Shown in pieces: positions 42,357 to 53,133 of a stretch of 63,672 nt of DNA. Where the stretch lies: assembly GCF_000255655.1 (NCBI RefSeq), contig NZ_JH636436.1:957765-1021436 (forward strand), in the 5' to 3' direction. A program made the translations under genes and the position numbers. The stretch's first letter is position 1; each line of letters starts with the position of its first letter. The notes below the pieces were generated by a model that was given only the letters and a program-made list of their open reading frames with translations, was not told the origin of the DNA and made no database searches. This stretch comes from Schlesneria paludicola DSM 18645. Lineage in GTDB: Bacteria > Planctomycetota > Planctomycetia > Planctomycetales > Planctomycetaceae.

Positions 42357-43850
42357 TCAGTCTGTCAGTTGTCGCTCGGCAATTTCGATCGCCTTGAGAA
42401 GGCCTCGCGCTTTGCTGAGTGTTTCTTCGTATTCCGAAGCCGGAACGCTGTCGGCAACAATGCCGGCACCGGCCTGGACATAGGCCTTTTGTCCGACCAT
42501 CACGATAGTTCTCAGCGCGATGCAGGTGTCCATGTGCCCGGTGAAATCCAGGTATCCGACCGCGCCCCCATAGGGGCCACGACGATGTGGTTCTTGTTCG
42601 TCGATGATTTCCATCGCGCGAACTTTGGGTGCGCCTGACAGCGTGCCTGCGGGCAAGCCTGCACGCAACGCGTCCAGGGCGGTTTTGCCGGGGGCCAGCT
42701 TGCCGGTCACCGTCGAACTGATATGCATCACATGGCTATATCGCTCGACATGCATGATGTCGCTCAGCTCGACCGAACCATATTCGGCCACGCGTCCGAC
42801 GTCGTTGCGGGCCAGGTCAACCAGCATCACATGTTCGGCACGTTCTTTTTCATCGGCGAGTAGTTCTCGTTCGAGCGCCAGGTCTTCGGCCTGAGTTTTA
42901 CCTCGGCGACGGGTTCCAGCCAGCGGTCGAATGGTCGTCCGGCCATCTTCGACGCGGACCATGATTTCGGGCGAACTGCCGATCAGTGTCACGACCGGCG
43001 TGCGGACCAGAAACATGAACGGACTGGGGTTCACCACGCGCAGTGCCCGGTAGATATCGAGCGGACTGGCCGTCGTTTCCAGTTCCAGACGTTGGCTGAG
43101 CACCACCTGGAAGATATCACCCGCGCGGATGTATTCCTTGCAGTTTTCCACCGCCTGCTCGTAACCACTTCGGGTGAAGTTGGACTGAAAGGCAATCTGT
43201 GGGTCACCCGTCAATGTGATGTCGGTCAGGTGGATCGTTTCGGTGGGGGTGTCCAGTTGCTGGCACAAGGCGTCCACGCGTCTGCAGGCGGCGTCGTAGG
43301 CCGCTTGCAGGTCGGTTTCGTGAACGTCGGCATGTACGACCACCTGAATCGTTTTCTGAATTTGATCGAAGACGACCATGCGGTCATACAGGGCGAACGA
43401 CATATCAGGCAGATGGCGGTCATCTTCTGGGGGATTGAGCAGCCGTTCGGTGTACCGGACGGTGTCATATCCGGCGTATCCCACCGCACCGCCGCAGAAA
43501 CGGGGCAACTCGGGCAGGTGCGGGGCCTGATAGTTGGCCAGCATCGAATGCAGGTGCTCAAGCGGATCTTCGACTGTGTAGCGTTTCACCGAATCGTGAT
43601 CGGTAATTACGATTTCGCGGTCAAATGCATCGATCTGCAGGAAAGGTCCGGCGCCGACGAAGCTGTACCGCCCGACGCGTTCGCCCCCAATGACACTTTC
43701 GAACAGAAACGAGTTCTGGTCGTCTTGCAGCCGACAGTAGGCGCTCACGGGAGTCAGAGTATCGCTGACCAGCCGACGGAACACCGGTACATAACGGGCG
43801 CCTGCGGCCAGTTGCCGAAAGGTCGCGAAATCGGGCGTATAGGCAGCCAT
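42357..43850 (-). CDS. trpE: Anthranilate synthase component I
   Basis: TrpE converts chorismate and ammonia to anthranilate, the first step of tryptophan synthesis. The protein has 497 residues. The N-terminal feedback-binding region shows [19 protein letters not shown]. The catalytic domain shows [49 protein letters not shown] and [14 protein letters not shown]. The Leu/Glu-Ser pattern and length favour TrpE over PabB. No other trp gene is in the window, and no leader-peptide attenuator was recognised upstream. Confidence 0.93.
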   Translation of the reverse strand: MAAYTPDFATFRQLAAGARYVPVFRRLVSDTLTPVSAYCRLQDDQNSFLFESVIGGERVGRYSFVGAGPFLQIDAFDREIVITDHDSVKRYTVEDPLEHLHSMLANYQAPHLPELPRFCGGAVGYAGYDTVRYTERLLNPPEDDRHLPDMSFALYDRMVVFDQIQKTIQVVVHADVHETDLQAAYDAACRRVDALCQQLDTPTETIHLTDITLTGDPQIAFQSNFTRSGYEQAVENCKEYIRAGDIFQVVLSQRLELETTASPLDIYRALRVVNPSPFMFLVRTPVVTLIGSSPEIMVRVEDGRTTIRPLAGTRRRGKTQAEDLALERELLADEKERAEHVMLVDLARNDVGRVAEYGSVELSDIMHVERYSHVMHISSTVTGKLAPGKTALDALRAGLPAGTLSGAPKVRAMEIIDEQEPHRRGPYGGAVGYLDFTGHMDTCIALRTIVMVGQKAYVQAGAGIVADSVPASEYEETLSKARGLLKAIEIAERQLTD

Positions 43851-44463
43851 GTCGTCCAGTCACTCTCCGGCGAAAACCAACGAGGAATGCGAAAAACTAA
43901 CTCTGAATCCGATGACGAAATGATCGATCTGCACGGGATTGGACGCGTCCTTCATTTGTCCGCGTTCCGCCAAACACCACGATTTGCCAGCCCGAATCGA
44001 TCGTGACAGGCATCGTAACCGCTGCACCGACTGACAGCAAAGTCGCTCCGGATGTTCGCGGGTTTCCGCTGCACATTTCGGCAGGAAATCGTCCGTCAAG
44101 GCATCAGGTCCAGTAAAGGGTGTCACCGGAGTTTGCAAACATGGATCGACGGATTTCGATGAGTACTGGGCCGTTTCTGCCAGAGAATCAACATGAATTC
44201 TGTCTGGATTGCGAAGGACGCTCTTGCGATTTTGACAGGTAAGCATTCAGAATGATCGTCTCAAAAGATTGCGACTTCGAATCGATGACCGGGACGATCG
44301 CTTTGCGTCTCGTGACGGACGGGCCTGATCGATTCGGGCGATCTTTTGTGTTCGAATTCCATTCCACTCGTCGCCATTCCGGCACTGATTTCGTCGTTCG
44401 ACTGCGACCGTTTGTTTGATCTGACGTTCCTCAATCCGACGTTTCGCCCGTCCTCGGTTTTGC
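43851..44463. other. Divergent spacer between trpE and the spermidine-synthase-like gene
   Basis: About 610 bases with no convincing gene. The spacer should hold promoters for both diverging genes. A minus-strand frame (43860-44246) has no family likeness and is not called. Confidence 0.35.
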
Positions 44464-47001
44464 GTGAACACTATGGTGACCATGCCTGCTGTTCGAGAAA
44501 CACCGCGCGCCGCAGCGCTGCTGTTCCTGTTTCTGGTGAGCGGTTGTGCGGCGCTGATCTACGAGATCGTCTGGTTTCAGCAATTGTGTCTGGTGCTGGG
44601 CGCGACCTCGGTGTCGCTCGCCATTCTGTTGGCCTGCTTTATGGGCGGGATGGGTCTTGGCAGTTTTGCGTATCCTCGATGCATTTCGCCAACTGTTCAT
44701 CCGCTTCGGGCTTATGCCACGATCGAAGCCTTGGTGGCGGGGTGCGGGCTGGCGATTCTCTGGATCATGCCGATTGTCAGTGCGACATATTGTCGTGGAT
44801 CGTATTCCGGATCAAACGATCTGCTGGCTCGTTCGCTGGTTGCGATTGTCACGATGTTAGTGCCAACCGCTTTAATGGGCGCGACGCTTCCCGCGCTGGG
44901 CCGGTTCGTTCGCTCTGATCCGAGCGGTGCGGCCTGGCTGGGGTGGTACTATGCGGCGAATCTGGTCGGCGGAATGATTGGCTGCCTGCTCAGCGGTCTT
45001 TACCTGTTGCGGCAGTATGACGTGTACGTGGCGACTTCAGTGGCCGTTGTCATGAATGTCGCGGTCGCCGTGATCGGCATGGCCCTGTCGTGGAGATGGC
45101 CTCGAACGAGCGTCGTAGGGGTTTCGGCTCAGCACCCGCAATCGCTTCGCGAGCCGCAAGAAAACGCGTTGCAGGCCAAAGAGGCATCTGCTCTGGCACG
45201 ATCCACGGGGATCATTCGACGGACTGCGTGCTCGCCCACCGACCTGATCGCGACGCATTTTGTTGTGGCGGTCTCGGGTCTGACGGCGCTCGGGGGCGAA
45301 GTTATTTGGACGCGACATCTCGGGTTGTTGCTGGGGCCGACGGTCTATACGTTCTCGATCATCCTGGCCGTGTTTCTGTTCGGATTAGGGTTGGGCGGGG
45401 CGTGTGGAGCTTGGCTGGGGCGACGCGTTCGATCGCCAACGTGGGCGCTGGCAATGACTCAGCTTGGCCTGCTTCTGGCGATTCCCTACGCGGCCTTCAT
45501 GATTGTGAACGTTGTTCCCTATTGGCTCGTTCTTCGCGGGACCGATGAATTCTTCACCGTCCGCGTGACACGAGACATTCTGCGAACGCTGGTCGCGATC
45601 GTTCCTGCGACCTGTCTTTGGGGGGCCAGTTTTCCGCTGGCGGTAGCCGTGGTCGTCGGACGCAATCGCGAGACCGGCCGTTTGATTGGCGGACTTTCGG
45701 CAACCCACACGTTCGGGGCGATCACCGGCGCCCTGCTTGTCGGGTTGTACGGCGTTTCCTGGGGAGCTCAATCCGTTCAGCAGGGACTCACTCTTGCCAG
45801 CGGTTGTTCAGGAGTCCTCATGCTCACGCTGATCGTTTGGCGAAATGGACGTGAAGCGTGGCTGCAGACGGCATCGAATCATGTTGCGTTTTGGCGGGAT
45901 ACGGCGGCGGGCCTGGCGTCGTTGACGGCGGTGTTCGCGGTGGGCTCGTATGCTGTCCAACACGTTGCACCAACGCCAAATTCGTTATTGGCGGACGGGC
46001 GATGGATGTCTCGGTTCAACGACCGTGCGGCCTTCCGCTTTGTGGCGGAAGGCCTTGATTCGCCGATTGTCGTTTCGGACCTGGTTGATGGAACGCGTTG
46101 TTTTCATGTCGCAGGTAAGATCGAAGCCAGTACGCGCGAACGCGATGTGCGAACTCAACGGCTGTTGGGGCATCTTCCCGCATTGGCGCATCCGGAGCCA
46201 AAGAAAGTTCTGGTGATTGGCTGTGGTTCAGGCATGACCGCCGGAACGTTTCTGTTTCATCCCTCGGTGGAAGAGATCGTGATCTGCGAGATGGAAACAC
46301 GCGTGATCGAAGCCGCACGAGATCATTTTGCTGAATACAACCACGATGTGGTGCGCCATTCCAAAACGCGGATCGTTCACGACGATGCGCGGCATTTCCT
46401 CGCAACGACATCTGAATCGTTTGACATTATCACGGCCGATCCGATTCACCCGTGGGTGCGTGGTTCCGCGACACTGTATACGTCCGAGTTCTTTCAGCTC
46501 TGCAAATCGCGTCTGAGCCTTCACGGCGTCGTCACGCTCTGGGTTCCGCTCTACGAATCGAACGAAGCGACGGCGAAGTGCGAACTGGCGACGTTCCTTC
46601 AGCAGTTTCCCACGGCCACGATCTGGAGCGGTCAAAACCTGTTTGTCGGCTATGACCTGATTGTGCTTGGCACGGTCGATGGGCGAAGGGCTGACTGCGA
46701 AGAACTGACCCGCAAACTGGAAGACAGTCTACCGCTACGCCTGGGGCTGACCCTCGTCGGAATCGGCACAGCGAACTCGTTACAGCAGCGATTCGTGGCG
46801 AATCTCGAAGATTTGGGCGCCTGGTTAACCGGCGCCCAAATCAATCGTGATTGCAACTTGCGACTGCAGTACCTCGCCGGCACAAACCCGGATCAGGCCA
46901 GCGAACATGATATCTTCCAGGCCATGTTGCGGGTGTGCCGAAGGGCCGAAGTTGAACCTCTTTCCTCGGAGGACGAATTTCCTCTCGAGGATTGGGAGTA
47001 A
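44464..47001 (+). CDS. Membrane-fused spermidine-synthase-like protein
   Basis: A protein of 845 residues. The first 540 residues have about twelve hydrophobic segments (AALLFLFLVSGCAALIYEIV, LLLGPTVYTFSIILAVFLFG), resembling the MFS-like part of the fused family. The C-terminal 290 residues form a class I methyltransferase-type fold: KVLVIGCGSGMTAG (nucleotide loop), EIVICEMETRVIEAA, RIVHDDARHFL and DPIHPWV. Members are thought to transfer aminopropyl or similar groups near the membrane, but the substrate is unproved. A GTG at 44464 and ATGs at 44473 and 44482 are possible starts; no ribosome site decides among them. Confidence 0.85.
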   Translation: MNTMVTMPAVRETPRAAALLFLFLVSGCAALIYEIVWFQQLCLVLGATSVSLAILLACFMGGMGLGSFAYPRCISPTVHPLRAYATIEALVAGCGLAILWIMPIVSATYCRGSYSGSNDLLARSLVAIVTMLVPTALMGATLPALGRFVRSDPSGAAWLGWYYAANLVGGMIGCLLSGLYLLRQYDVYVATSVAVVMNVAVAVIGMALSWRWPRTSVVGVSAQHPQSLREPQENALQAKEASALARSTGIIRRTACSPTDLIATHFVVAVSGLTALGGEVIWTRHLGLLLGPTVYTFSIILAVFLFGLGLGGACGAWLGRRVRSPTWALAMTQLGLLLAIPYAAFMIVNVVPYWLVLRGTDEFFTVRVTRDILRTLVAIVPATCLWGASFPLAVAVVVGRNRETGRLIGGLSATHTFGAITGALLVGLYGVSWGAQSVQQGLTLASGCSGVLMLTLIVWRNGREAWLQTASNHVAFWRDTAAGLASLTAVFAVGSYAVQHVAPTPNSLLADGRWMSRFNDRAAFRFVAEGLDSPIVVSDLVDGTRCFHVAGKIEASTRERDVRTQRLLGHLPALAHPEPKKVLVIGCGSGMTAGTFLFHPSVEEIVICEMETRVIEAARDHFAEYNHDVVRHSKTRIVHDDARHFLATTSESFDIITADPIHPWVRGSATLYTSEFFQLCKSRLSLHGVVTLWVPLYESNEATAKCELATFLQQFPTATIWSGQNLFVGYDLIVLGTVDGRRADCEELTRKLEDSLPLRLGLTLVGIGTANSLQQRFVANLEDLGAWLTGAQINRDCNLRLQYLAGTNPDQASEHDIFQAMLRVCRRAEVEPLSSEDEFPLEDWE

Positions 47002-47019
47002 CCTGCATCGCGGATTCGA

Positions 47020-48327
47020 TCACACGAACGGTGTGACCCCGGGGCGAGCCAATGGTGGGACTTCAACCTTCGTATCCCAGCTCGTGATTTCGGGGACCAG
47101 AACTTGTTTCGAGTTCATGGCCATATCCCACGTCACCATTTTGCCGGTATAGCCAGCCATGCGGCCCATGATTCCGGTCAGGGTGCTGGTCACCATACGG
47201 TCACCATCATTGATCGGTTTGTTGGTGCGAATCGAGTCGAAGAATTCGTCATGTTCGACCTGGTACATATTGGGGTTTGCACCGTCATAGACCCACGGAT
47301 TCGCGCCGGTAATGGCGACGCCATCCTTGCCGGGACGAATGAATCCGGTGCCTTTCGTACCCATGACGACCAGATTGTTTTCGTTGTGACATCCGGTGAT
47401 CTGGCGTTGTGACATGAAGCCACGGGCGCCATTTTCCCACTCGTAGTTCACTTCGATATGATCGTAGATATTGCCGCCATTGGCGGGGACCTGTCGCCCA
47501 CCGACGGCCGTGCAGCGGGCGGGTGGGACGTCTTTCATCGCCCATTGCAGCCAGTCAACCGTATGGATGGCCTGCTCGACTAGGCCGTCTCCAGACAGGA
47601 AGGTGAAATTGTACCAGTTCTGAACCATCCACTCGAGGTCGGTGATCCCTGCGGGGCGAGTGCTTTCTGGCGGCATTGGTTTGACGGGATTCGTCAGATA
47701 TGTGCCATAGATCGCCACAACATCACCGATTTGTCCTTCGTGAATTCGCTTGAACAGTTCACGGCGGGCATAGTCGTAACGCCAGCAGAATCCGGCCACA
47801 ACAGCCAGCTTCTTTTCCTTGGCAATGCGGACCGATTCCATGACCGAACGCACGCCGGGGGCATCGGTCGCCATCGGCTTTTCCGTGAAGATGTGCTTGC
47901 CCGCTTCAACAGCCGCACGCAAATGAGGCGGACGGAATCCGGGTGGCGACGCGAGCAGGACCACGTCGCAGGTGTCGATCACCTTCTTGTATGCGTCGAG
48001 TCCAACAAATTTGAACGCGGGTTCGACCGCAACCTGTGGCGCAATCCGTTCGGTGGCTTTCAGGTTGGACAGGCTGCTTTCGATCGCGTTCGCACTGACG
48101 TCGGCCACTGCGACCAGCTTCGACTGCGAATCGGCATGCAGCGCCTGGCTCGCGGCTCCCGTGCCCCGGCCACCGCAACCGACCAGACCCACCTTCAACT
48201 GATCGCTGCCAGCCGCGAACAGGCTGGAATGGAAACCTAGCGGAAGTCCTGCAGTTCCTGCGATTGCCATCGTTGACTTGAAGAAGTCCCGCCGTGAAGA
48301 GGAACTGGCCGACGTTTGATCACTCAT
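47020..48327 (-). CDS. Tat-exported Gfo/Idh/MocA-family oxidoreductase
   Basis: A protein of 435 residues with a twin-arginine signal (SSRRDFFKSTMAIAGTAGL) and a NAD(P)-binding Rossmann domain (LKVGLVGCGGRGTGAA). The catalytic lysine motif is KHIFTEKPMATDAPGV. A C-terminal planctomycete-type domain follows, including LEWMVQNWYNFTFLSGDGLV and GGNIYDHIEVNYEWENGARG. These exported forms are frequent in Planctomycetes and act on sugars or their derivatives. The ATG at 48327 starts MSDQTS; the ATG at 48336 adds three residues. It converges with the spermidine-synthase-like gene, 18 bases between stops. Confidence 0.9.
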   Translation of the reverse strand: MSDQTSASSSSRRDFFKSTMAIAGTAGLPLGFHSSLFAAGSDQLKVGLVGCGGRGTGAASQALHADSQSKLVAVADVSANAIESSLSNLKATERIAPQVAVEPAFKFVGLDAYKKVIDTCDVVLLASPPGFRPPHLRAAVEAGKHIFTEKPMATDAPGVRSVMESVRIAKEKKLAVVAGFCWRYDYARRELFKRIHEGQIGDVVAIYGTYLTNPVKPMPPESTRPAGITDLEWMVQNWYNFTFLSGDGLVEQAIHTVDWLQWAMKDVPPARCTAVGGRQVPANGGNIYDHIEVNYEWENGARGFMSQRQITGCHNENNLVVMGTKGTGFIRPGKDGVAITGANPWVYDGANPNMYQVEHDEFFDSIRTNKPINDGDRMVTSTLTGIMGRMAGYTGKMVTWDMAMNSKQVLVPEITSWDTKVEVPPLARPGVTPFV

Positions 48328-48665
48328 CGATTTCACTTTCGAAAATGAAGCTCATTCCTCGTTCGCGACAGTGTTTCCAGTCGCCGATCAACATCGCGTC
48401 TTTTTTTTCGCGGAACGGGAGCCCGACAGAATCATGCTACAAATCGACGTGGTTCGATGCGAGTTATCGCCGGCAGTTTTTTGGTTCGGATCGCCGTCAG
48501 GCTCGACACTTGTTCACAATCTCGACACAACCGAATGATGCGAGCGGCGATCGGCATCATTCCGACGGCATGACCGATCCGAACGAGTCATCCGCACGAT
48601 ACCGAAGGCTTCGCCCAACCGTTACACTGGACGTGATCCACGATTCGAGAGGCGGAGATTCCGAG
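48328..48665. other. Divergent spacer upstream of the Cys-cluster gene
   Basis: The region between the two diverging genes has an open frame in phase with the next gene, but it lacks family character and its first part covers the oxidoreductase start. It is read here as promoter and leader DNA. Confidence 0.35.
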
Positions 48666-49106
48666 ATGCCAAAAGTAAAAGTTCGTCGCGAAGACCTGAA
48701 GCCCGGCGAAGTGCTGTGTACCTATTGCACGGCGCGCTGTTGCCGTTACTTCGCACTTCCGATTGAAACACCGACAACATGGCAAGACTTCGATCACATG
48801 CGCTGGTACATCATGCATGGACGATCGGCCGTCTTTGTCGACGACAATACGTGGTATCTGCTGGTCTTCGGTGACTGCGAGAATCTGCTCGAAGACCATC
48901 GCTGCGGTATTTATCATACGCGTCCGCAGATCTGCCGAACCTATTCGACGGACAACTGTGAATACGACAACAACAGTTGTTACGACAAATATTTCGAGAC
49001 TCAAGAGCAGGTCTGGGAATACGCCGAAGCGGTGTTGCCTCCAAAACCGCAACCAAGAAAAAAAGCCGGAACGCCGAACCTGCCCGCCTTGCCGATGCTC
49101 AATTGA
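48666..49106 (+). CDS. YkgJ-type Cys-cluster protein
   Basis: A protein of 146 residues of the YkgJ/CxxCxxCC family, which binds Zn or Fe-S through a Cys cluster. CTYCTARCCRYF (about 17-28) supplies the CxxCxxxCC-like group; further Cys lie in GDCENLLEDHRCGIYHTRPQ, ICRTYSTDNC and NSCYDKYF. The ATG at 48666 is preceded by GAGGCGGAG and directly precedes the conserved part. The C-terminal tail is Pro/Lys-rich. hisS lies downstream after 167 bases on the same strand. Its cellular role is unknown. Confidence 0.82.
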   Translation: MPKVKVRREDLKPGEVLCTYCTARCCRYFALPIETPTTWQDFDHMRWYIMHGRSAVFVDDNTWYLLVFGDCENLLEDHRCGIYHTRPQICRTYSTDNCEYDNNSCYDKYFETQEQVWEYAEAVLPPKPQPRKKAGTPNLPALPMLN

Positions 49107-49273
49107 CGGCAAACTTTTGAAGCGCATCCTTCCCACGACGGCGGATTGCGAACAGAACCTCGCAACGGATCGAAGCGATGTACTGACGTCGCCAACGCGA
49201 GCCAGTTGCCGGCTTGGCCTGTGCGACGTTCGCGTCCGGTTTGTTGCACCACTTTAGATTTACGGAATTCATT

Positions 49274-50590
49274 GTGTCGTCATTGATCGAACCACGGACA
49301 TTACGCGGCTTTCGCGATTTTTTGCCGGACGTCATGCTCGTGCGCGAGCGACTGATGGAAACCGCTCGTCGCGTCTTTCGCAGTTATGGGTTCAGTCCCA
49401 TTGATACGCCGGCCCTTGAGTATGCCGAAATTCTGACGGGCAAGGGCGGGGACGAATCTGACAAGCAATTGTTTCGGTTCAAGGATGCGGGCGATCGTGA
49501 TGTGGCGATGCGGTTCGATCTGACGGTTCCACTCGCCCGATTCGCCGCTCAACATTCCTCCACGCTGGGGGTTCCCTTCAAACGATATCACATCGCTCCA
49601 GTCTGGCGCGGAGAGAACACGCAGCGTGGCCGCTATCGTGAGTTCGTGCAGTGTGACTTCGATACGATCGGGACAGAATCGAATGCGGCGGACATCGAGA
49701 CGCTGCTTGTCATTCATGATCTGCTGGTGGGACTCGGGTTTGAGCGATTCACGATTCGCGTCAACAATCGTTTGATCCTCAATGGGGTGCTCGAGCAGTT
49801 GGGACTGTCGGATCGTACGGTCGGCGTATTGCGGACCATCGACAAGCTGGCCAAAATTGGTCCCGACGCCGTCGTCGAAGAGATGATCGAACGAGTCGGG
49901 ACGACGCGCGAACAGGCGACTCAAGTGCTCGCCACAATGGGGGCGTCGACAACACTGGATGATCTGGCGACGACGTTCTCGTCCAACGAACTCGTCATGC
50001 GTGGCGTGGATCGATTGCGACAACTGTTCGCCGCAGCGCAGACTGCAGGGATTCCCCGCGAGCGAATTCAACTGGACGTCTCGATTGCACGGGGGCTCGA
50101 CTACTACACGGGAACGATCTACGAGACCTTCCTGAACGATCTGCCAACCATTGGCAGCATTTGTTCGGGGGGCCGCTACGACAATCTGGCAGGGCTGTTC
50201 ACGAAAGAAAAATTGCCCGGGGTTGGTGCCAGCCTGGGGCTCGATCGATTGCTGGCTGCGATGGAAGAGCTGAAACTGCTGGGCACGGAAGCAACGCCCG
50301 CCGCTGTCCTAATGACGCAGTTTGACGCCGAACGCCTGGGCGATTATTTGCGGGTGGGGCGAGTGCTGCGTGCGGCGGGTCTCAACACGGAAGTCTTTCC
50401 CGACGCCAAGAAGTTGGGGAAGCAGCTTCAATATGCCGATCGGAAAGGGTTTCGCATCGCGTTGATCGCGGGCTCGGACGAATTCGCTCGCGGTGTCTGG
50501 CAGGTCAAGGACTTGAAGCAGGGGACGACAGTAACTGTTCCTGAGGCTGAGTTAGTCGTCACGATTCAGTCGATCCTCGCGACGACATAA
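49274..50590 (+). CDS. hisS: Histidyl-tRNA synthetase
   Basis: HisS charges tRNA(His) with histidine. Class II motifs are visible: motif 2 region PVWRGENTQRGRYREFVQCD, the His-binding VSIARGLDYYTGTIYETF, and GGRYDNLAGLF with the motif 3 part SLGLDRL. The N-terminus RTLRGFRDFLPDVML is typical. The C-terminal anticodon-binding domain covers about 345-438. The start is the GTG at 49274, in line with the family N-terminus; no ATG lies near. A strong stem-loop terminator follows. Confidence 0.95.
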   Translation: MSSLIEPRTLRGFRDFLPDVMLVRERLMETARRVFRSYGFSPIDTPALEYAEILTGKGGDESDKQLFRFKDAGDRDVAMRFDLTVPLARFAAQHSSTLGVPFKRYHIAPVWRGENTQRGRYREFVQCDFDTIGTESNAADIETLLVIHDLLVGLGFERFTIRVNNRLILNGVLEQLGLSDRTVGVLRTIDKLAKIGPDAVVEEMIERVGTTREQATQVLATMGASTTLDDLATTFSSNELVMRGVDRLRQLFAAAQTAGIPRERIQLDVSIARGLDYYTGTIYETFLNDLPTIGSICSGGRYDNLAGLFTKEKLPGVGASLGLDRLLAAMEELKLLGTEATPAAVLMTQFDAERLGDYLRVGRVLRAAGLNTEVFPDAKKLGKQLQYADRKGFRIALIAGSDEFARGVWQVKDLKQGTTVTVPEAELVVTIQSILATT

Positions 50591-50657
50591 TCGTTCTCCA
50601 ACGATCGCATTGATTGCCAACGCGAGTTTTATCGATCGCCTTGTCACCTCAATCAAC

Positions 50658-50694
50658 AAGGCCCCGGTTGACTCAAATCGTCAACCGGGGCCTT
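50658..50694. terminator. Strong bidirectional stem-loop terminator
   Basis: AAGGCCCCGGTTGAC (50658-50672) pairs perfectly with GTCAACCGGGGCCTT (50680-50694) around a 7-base loop. It lies between the stops of convergent hisS and the pilus-assembly gene and can serve both. Confidence 0.85.
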
Positions 50695-50730
50695 TGCGAT
50701 TTCAACGATCTACTCGGCGAGATCAGATGG

Positions 50731-52950
50731 CTATCGGTCACTGCGGTCACCACCGCGGCCCATTCGGCTTTTCCGCCGCTGCTGGATTCGCTGCTGTGCT
50801 TCGTCGCCGCCGACGCCGTTTGGACCACGCCGACCTGCGGCCGCGCCTGCTGCCGATCCGCGAGGCTGTTCGTCGTCAAACAGTCCTCCGTTTCGCTTTG
50901 TGTTGGCCGCGGCTTCGCTTGTGACTTTGAAGTCTCGCCGTTCATCGGCGACGCGCTTCTTCCACTTCTCTTCTTCCGTCAGCTCGCTGTACGGATCGAG
51001 CAGTTTCAGCTCGCCAAGTTCCGTCATGACGAGTGCTTCTTCCACGATTCCAACGCGTGCGACGCTTTTGGATTTCTCGGCCCGGAGTTTGAGATCCGGG
51101 TGCTGGTCGGGGACGAGATCGATGTCCTGTTCGACATCAACCAGAACGTCCAAGGTCGTAAACTGGTGCTTCTTCTTCTGAAGAGTCGATTCAACCAGAT
51201 CCAGTACGAGCGTTTCTTTCTTCAGCTCACTGATGAACTGCCCGATCGCATAGGTATTCAGCACATCACTGATCATGGTTCCCAGTTGTGTGTCCCAGTC
51301 GAACATCGCCAGCTGTGCCACTGGTTTGGCGTTGTTGGGGCGAACTTTGTCGTCGCGATAAGGGTCGCGATCCACATCTTTCAGGAAGTAGTTGATCGAT
51401 GTGGGAACGACTTCCGCATTCGAGATCGCGCTCCAGGGGGTTTCTCGTTCTTCACCGTTCGCGATGGCGGGATCAGCACCCGCACGTTCTTCCGGGGTGC
51501 TGTCGTAGTTGGGATTTCGCAGAGACAATCGCACGCGGTAACGATAGGCATAACCCGACTGGACATCGAAATCGAAATAGCGGAACAGCAGATAGTTTGA
51601 TCCGGCGATTAGCCGCTCGTAATCATCACCACCCTGAGCCGTCCCTTGAGTCATGTTGCCGCCACGTCGTGCGCCACCACGTCCGCCCATCCCGCGGGGG
51701 CCATCATCATCATCGGCCATCGGGCCCCGTCGGATCCCTCCGGGCTGAGCGCGAGCGATGCCGACCATGCTTCTGACGTCGTTTTGCACGCTGGAAAGAC
51801 CACGCTTTTTGGCTCGTTTCGGGTCATTCATGGTCGTATCGCCGACGGATTCTTCCAGGGAGTCGAGCAGTTCGGCCTGCTTGGCAATTTCGTCGGCTTT
51901 CAATTCTTCACTCTTGATCTTGGGATGCGTGGCACTATCCAGCCAGCTCCCGTTCATTCTCATGGGCAAATCCATCGTGATGGCGGAGTCTTTCATGGAA
52001 AGCGGTACGGGATCCATGATTTCGATGCCCGAGGATTCCTTCAATGTCTCCAGTGCCTTCTCGATCTTGACCGTCTTCCACTCGCTATCCTTCCAGGGGT
52101 CTGGACCGGCCTGTGCGACTTGTCGCTCGAGTATGAAGTCCATGATTTCCACGAGACCGGCGGCTTCGGGTTCCGAAATATGAAGCGCCTTGCGGTAGTT
52201 CTCGATCTGTCGTTTGAGCGGGAATACGCCGCGAACGGCAATGACACGAACGCCGCGCGAGGCGACATTCTGAGTGCTGCCGATTGAGCGGCCGGGGCCG
52301 ACCCCGCCCATGGACGGTTCGTCGTCTTCGTCACCGTGGCGACCTTTGCCACGCATGTTTCCACCTAACGCGGGGACGGTGGGGCGATTGGGGCCGCGAG
52401 GTCTTTCAGGCTCATCTCCCCCGACGCCGAATGCCTGGCCGGGGCGGAGGGGGCCCGTTGAGGTGCGTGTCGTGCGTGAGCCGAATTCAGATTCCGCCTC
52501 CATCGCCGCGCTTTCGGTCGAATTGGGATCGGTTGGACTCATCGTGGAATCCAGTTCCTTCATCATGCTGAGCGATGTCAGTGATGCTTTAGCCAGCAAT
52601 TCGAACACGGGTTCATAAATCGGCTCACGGCGTGCTTCGACTTTTGGGGCGAGCGGGTGAAACAGCGGCGTCGAAAAGCCATACCGCGTGGACGGGATCG
52701 GGGCAAAGATCTGACGTGCTTTGTCGCTATAGTCCACGACCACATAGGTGGATTGATCGGCCCAGACATTCGTCTTCGCTGTGATTCCATCGCGTACGCG
52801 CTTGATGTCCTCAAGCAGTTTTTCCGGGCGCTGCGAATGGCGTGACCAAGAGGTCTTCATCAAAGCGATGGCGACGACCAAGACACACAGCCCCAGTCCC
52901 AGCTTTTCAGCGTGATTGACGAAGAGCGATTTGATGTTGAGCTTTTTCAT
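50731..52950 (-). CDS. PilM-cluster protein, Gly-rich, one membrane helix
   Basis: A protein of 739 residues, third in a cluster that begins with a PilM homologue. One N-terminal membrane helix (LGLGLCVLVVAIALMKTSW) is followed by a large soluble part. Low-complexity Gly/Arg/Pro segments (around GGNMRGKGRHGDEDDE; GGRGGARRGG; GRGGDRSDR at the end) separate folded regions, such as the one around YERLIAGSNYLLFRYFDFD. It probably takes the place of a PilO/PilP-type inner-membrane subunit of a pilus or type II-like secretion apparatus. That role is inferred from position only. Confidence 0.65.
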   Translation of the reverse strand: MKKLNIKSLFVNHAEKLGLGLCVLVVAIALMKTSWSRHSQRPEKLLEDIKRVRDGITAKTNVWADQSTYVVVDYSDKARQIFAPIPSTRYGFSTPLFHPLAPKVEARREPIYEPVFELLAKASLTSLSMMKELDSTMSPTDPNSTESAAMEAESEFGSRTTRTSTGPLRPGQAFGVGGDEPERPRGPNRPTVPALGGNMRGKGRHGDEDDEPSMGGVGPGRSIGSTQNVASRGVRVIAVRGVFPLKRQIENYRKALHISEPEAAGLVEIMDFILERQVAQAGPDPWKDSEWKTVKIEKALETLKESSGIEIMDPVPLSMKDSAITMDLPMRMNGSWLDSATHPKIKSEELKADEIAKQAELLDSLEESVGDTTMNDPKRAKKRGLSSVQNDVRSMVGIARAQPGGIRRGPMADDDDGPRGMGGRGGARRGGNMTQGTAQGGDDYERLIAGSNYLLFRYFDFDVQSGYAYRYRVRLSLRNPNYDSTPEERAGADPAIANGEERETPWSAISNAEVVPTSINYFLKDVDRDPYRDDKVRPNNAKPVAQLAMFDWDTQLGTMISDVLNTYAIGQFISELKKETLVLDLVESTLQKKKHQFTTLDVLVDVEQDIDLVPDQHPDLKLRAEKSKSVARVGIVEEALVMTELGELKLLDPYSELTEEEKWKKRVADERRDFKVTSEAAANTKRNGGLFDDEQPRGSAAGAAAGRRGPNGVGGDEAQQRIQQRRKSRMGRGGDRSDR

Positions 52951-53133
52951 GTGAGACGTTCCCTGCGTTTCAGGCGTCGTAGGGTCTTCAGGAACTTGGG
53001 GTGATCAACGTTCCGTTGAAATGCGATCCGCTGAAATCCGTTTGGGTATCTTGAGTTTTGAGGCCATCGACATCGTTCGTTTCGGTGTGGATGGCACCCG
53101 CGATCGTATCCGTTTGCCGCCTGTGCGGGGCGG

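Noticed and set aside
42357..43850. PabB (aminodeoxychorismate synthase) instead of TrpE
   Set aside because: Length and the N-terminal FLFES...RYSF region fit TrpE better, although the lack of other trp genes leaves slight doubt.
48294..48665. A 124-residue N-terminal extension of the Cys-cluster protein
   Set aside because: The conserved domain begins at the ATG at 48666 with its own ribosome site, and the extension overlaps the start of a divergent gene.
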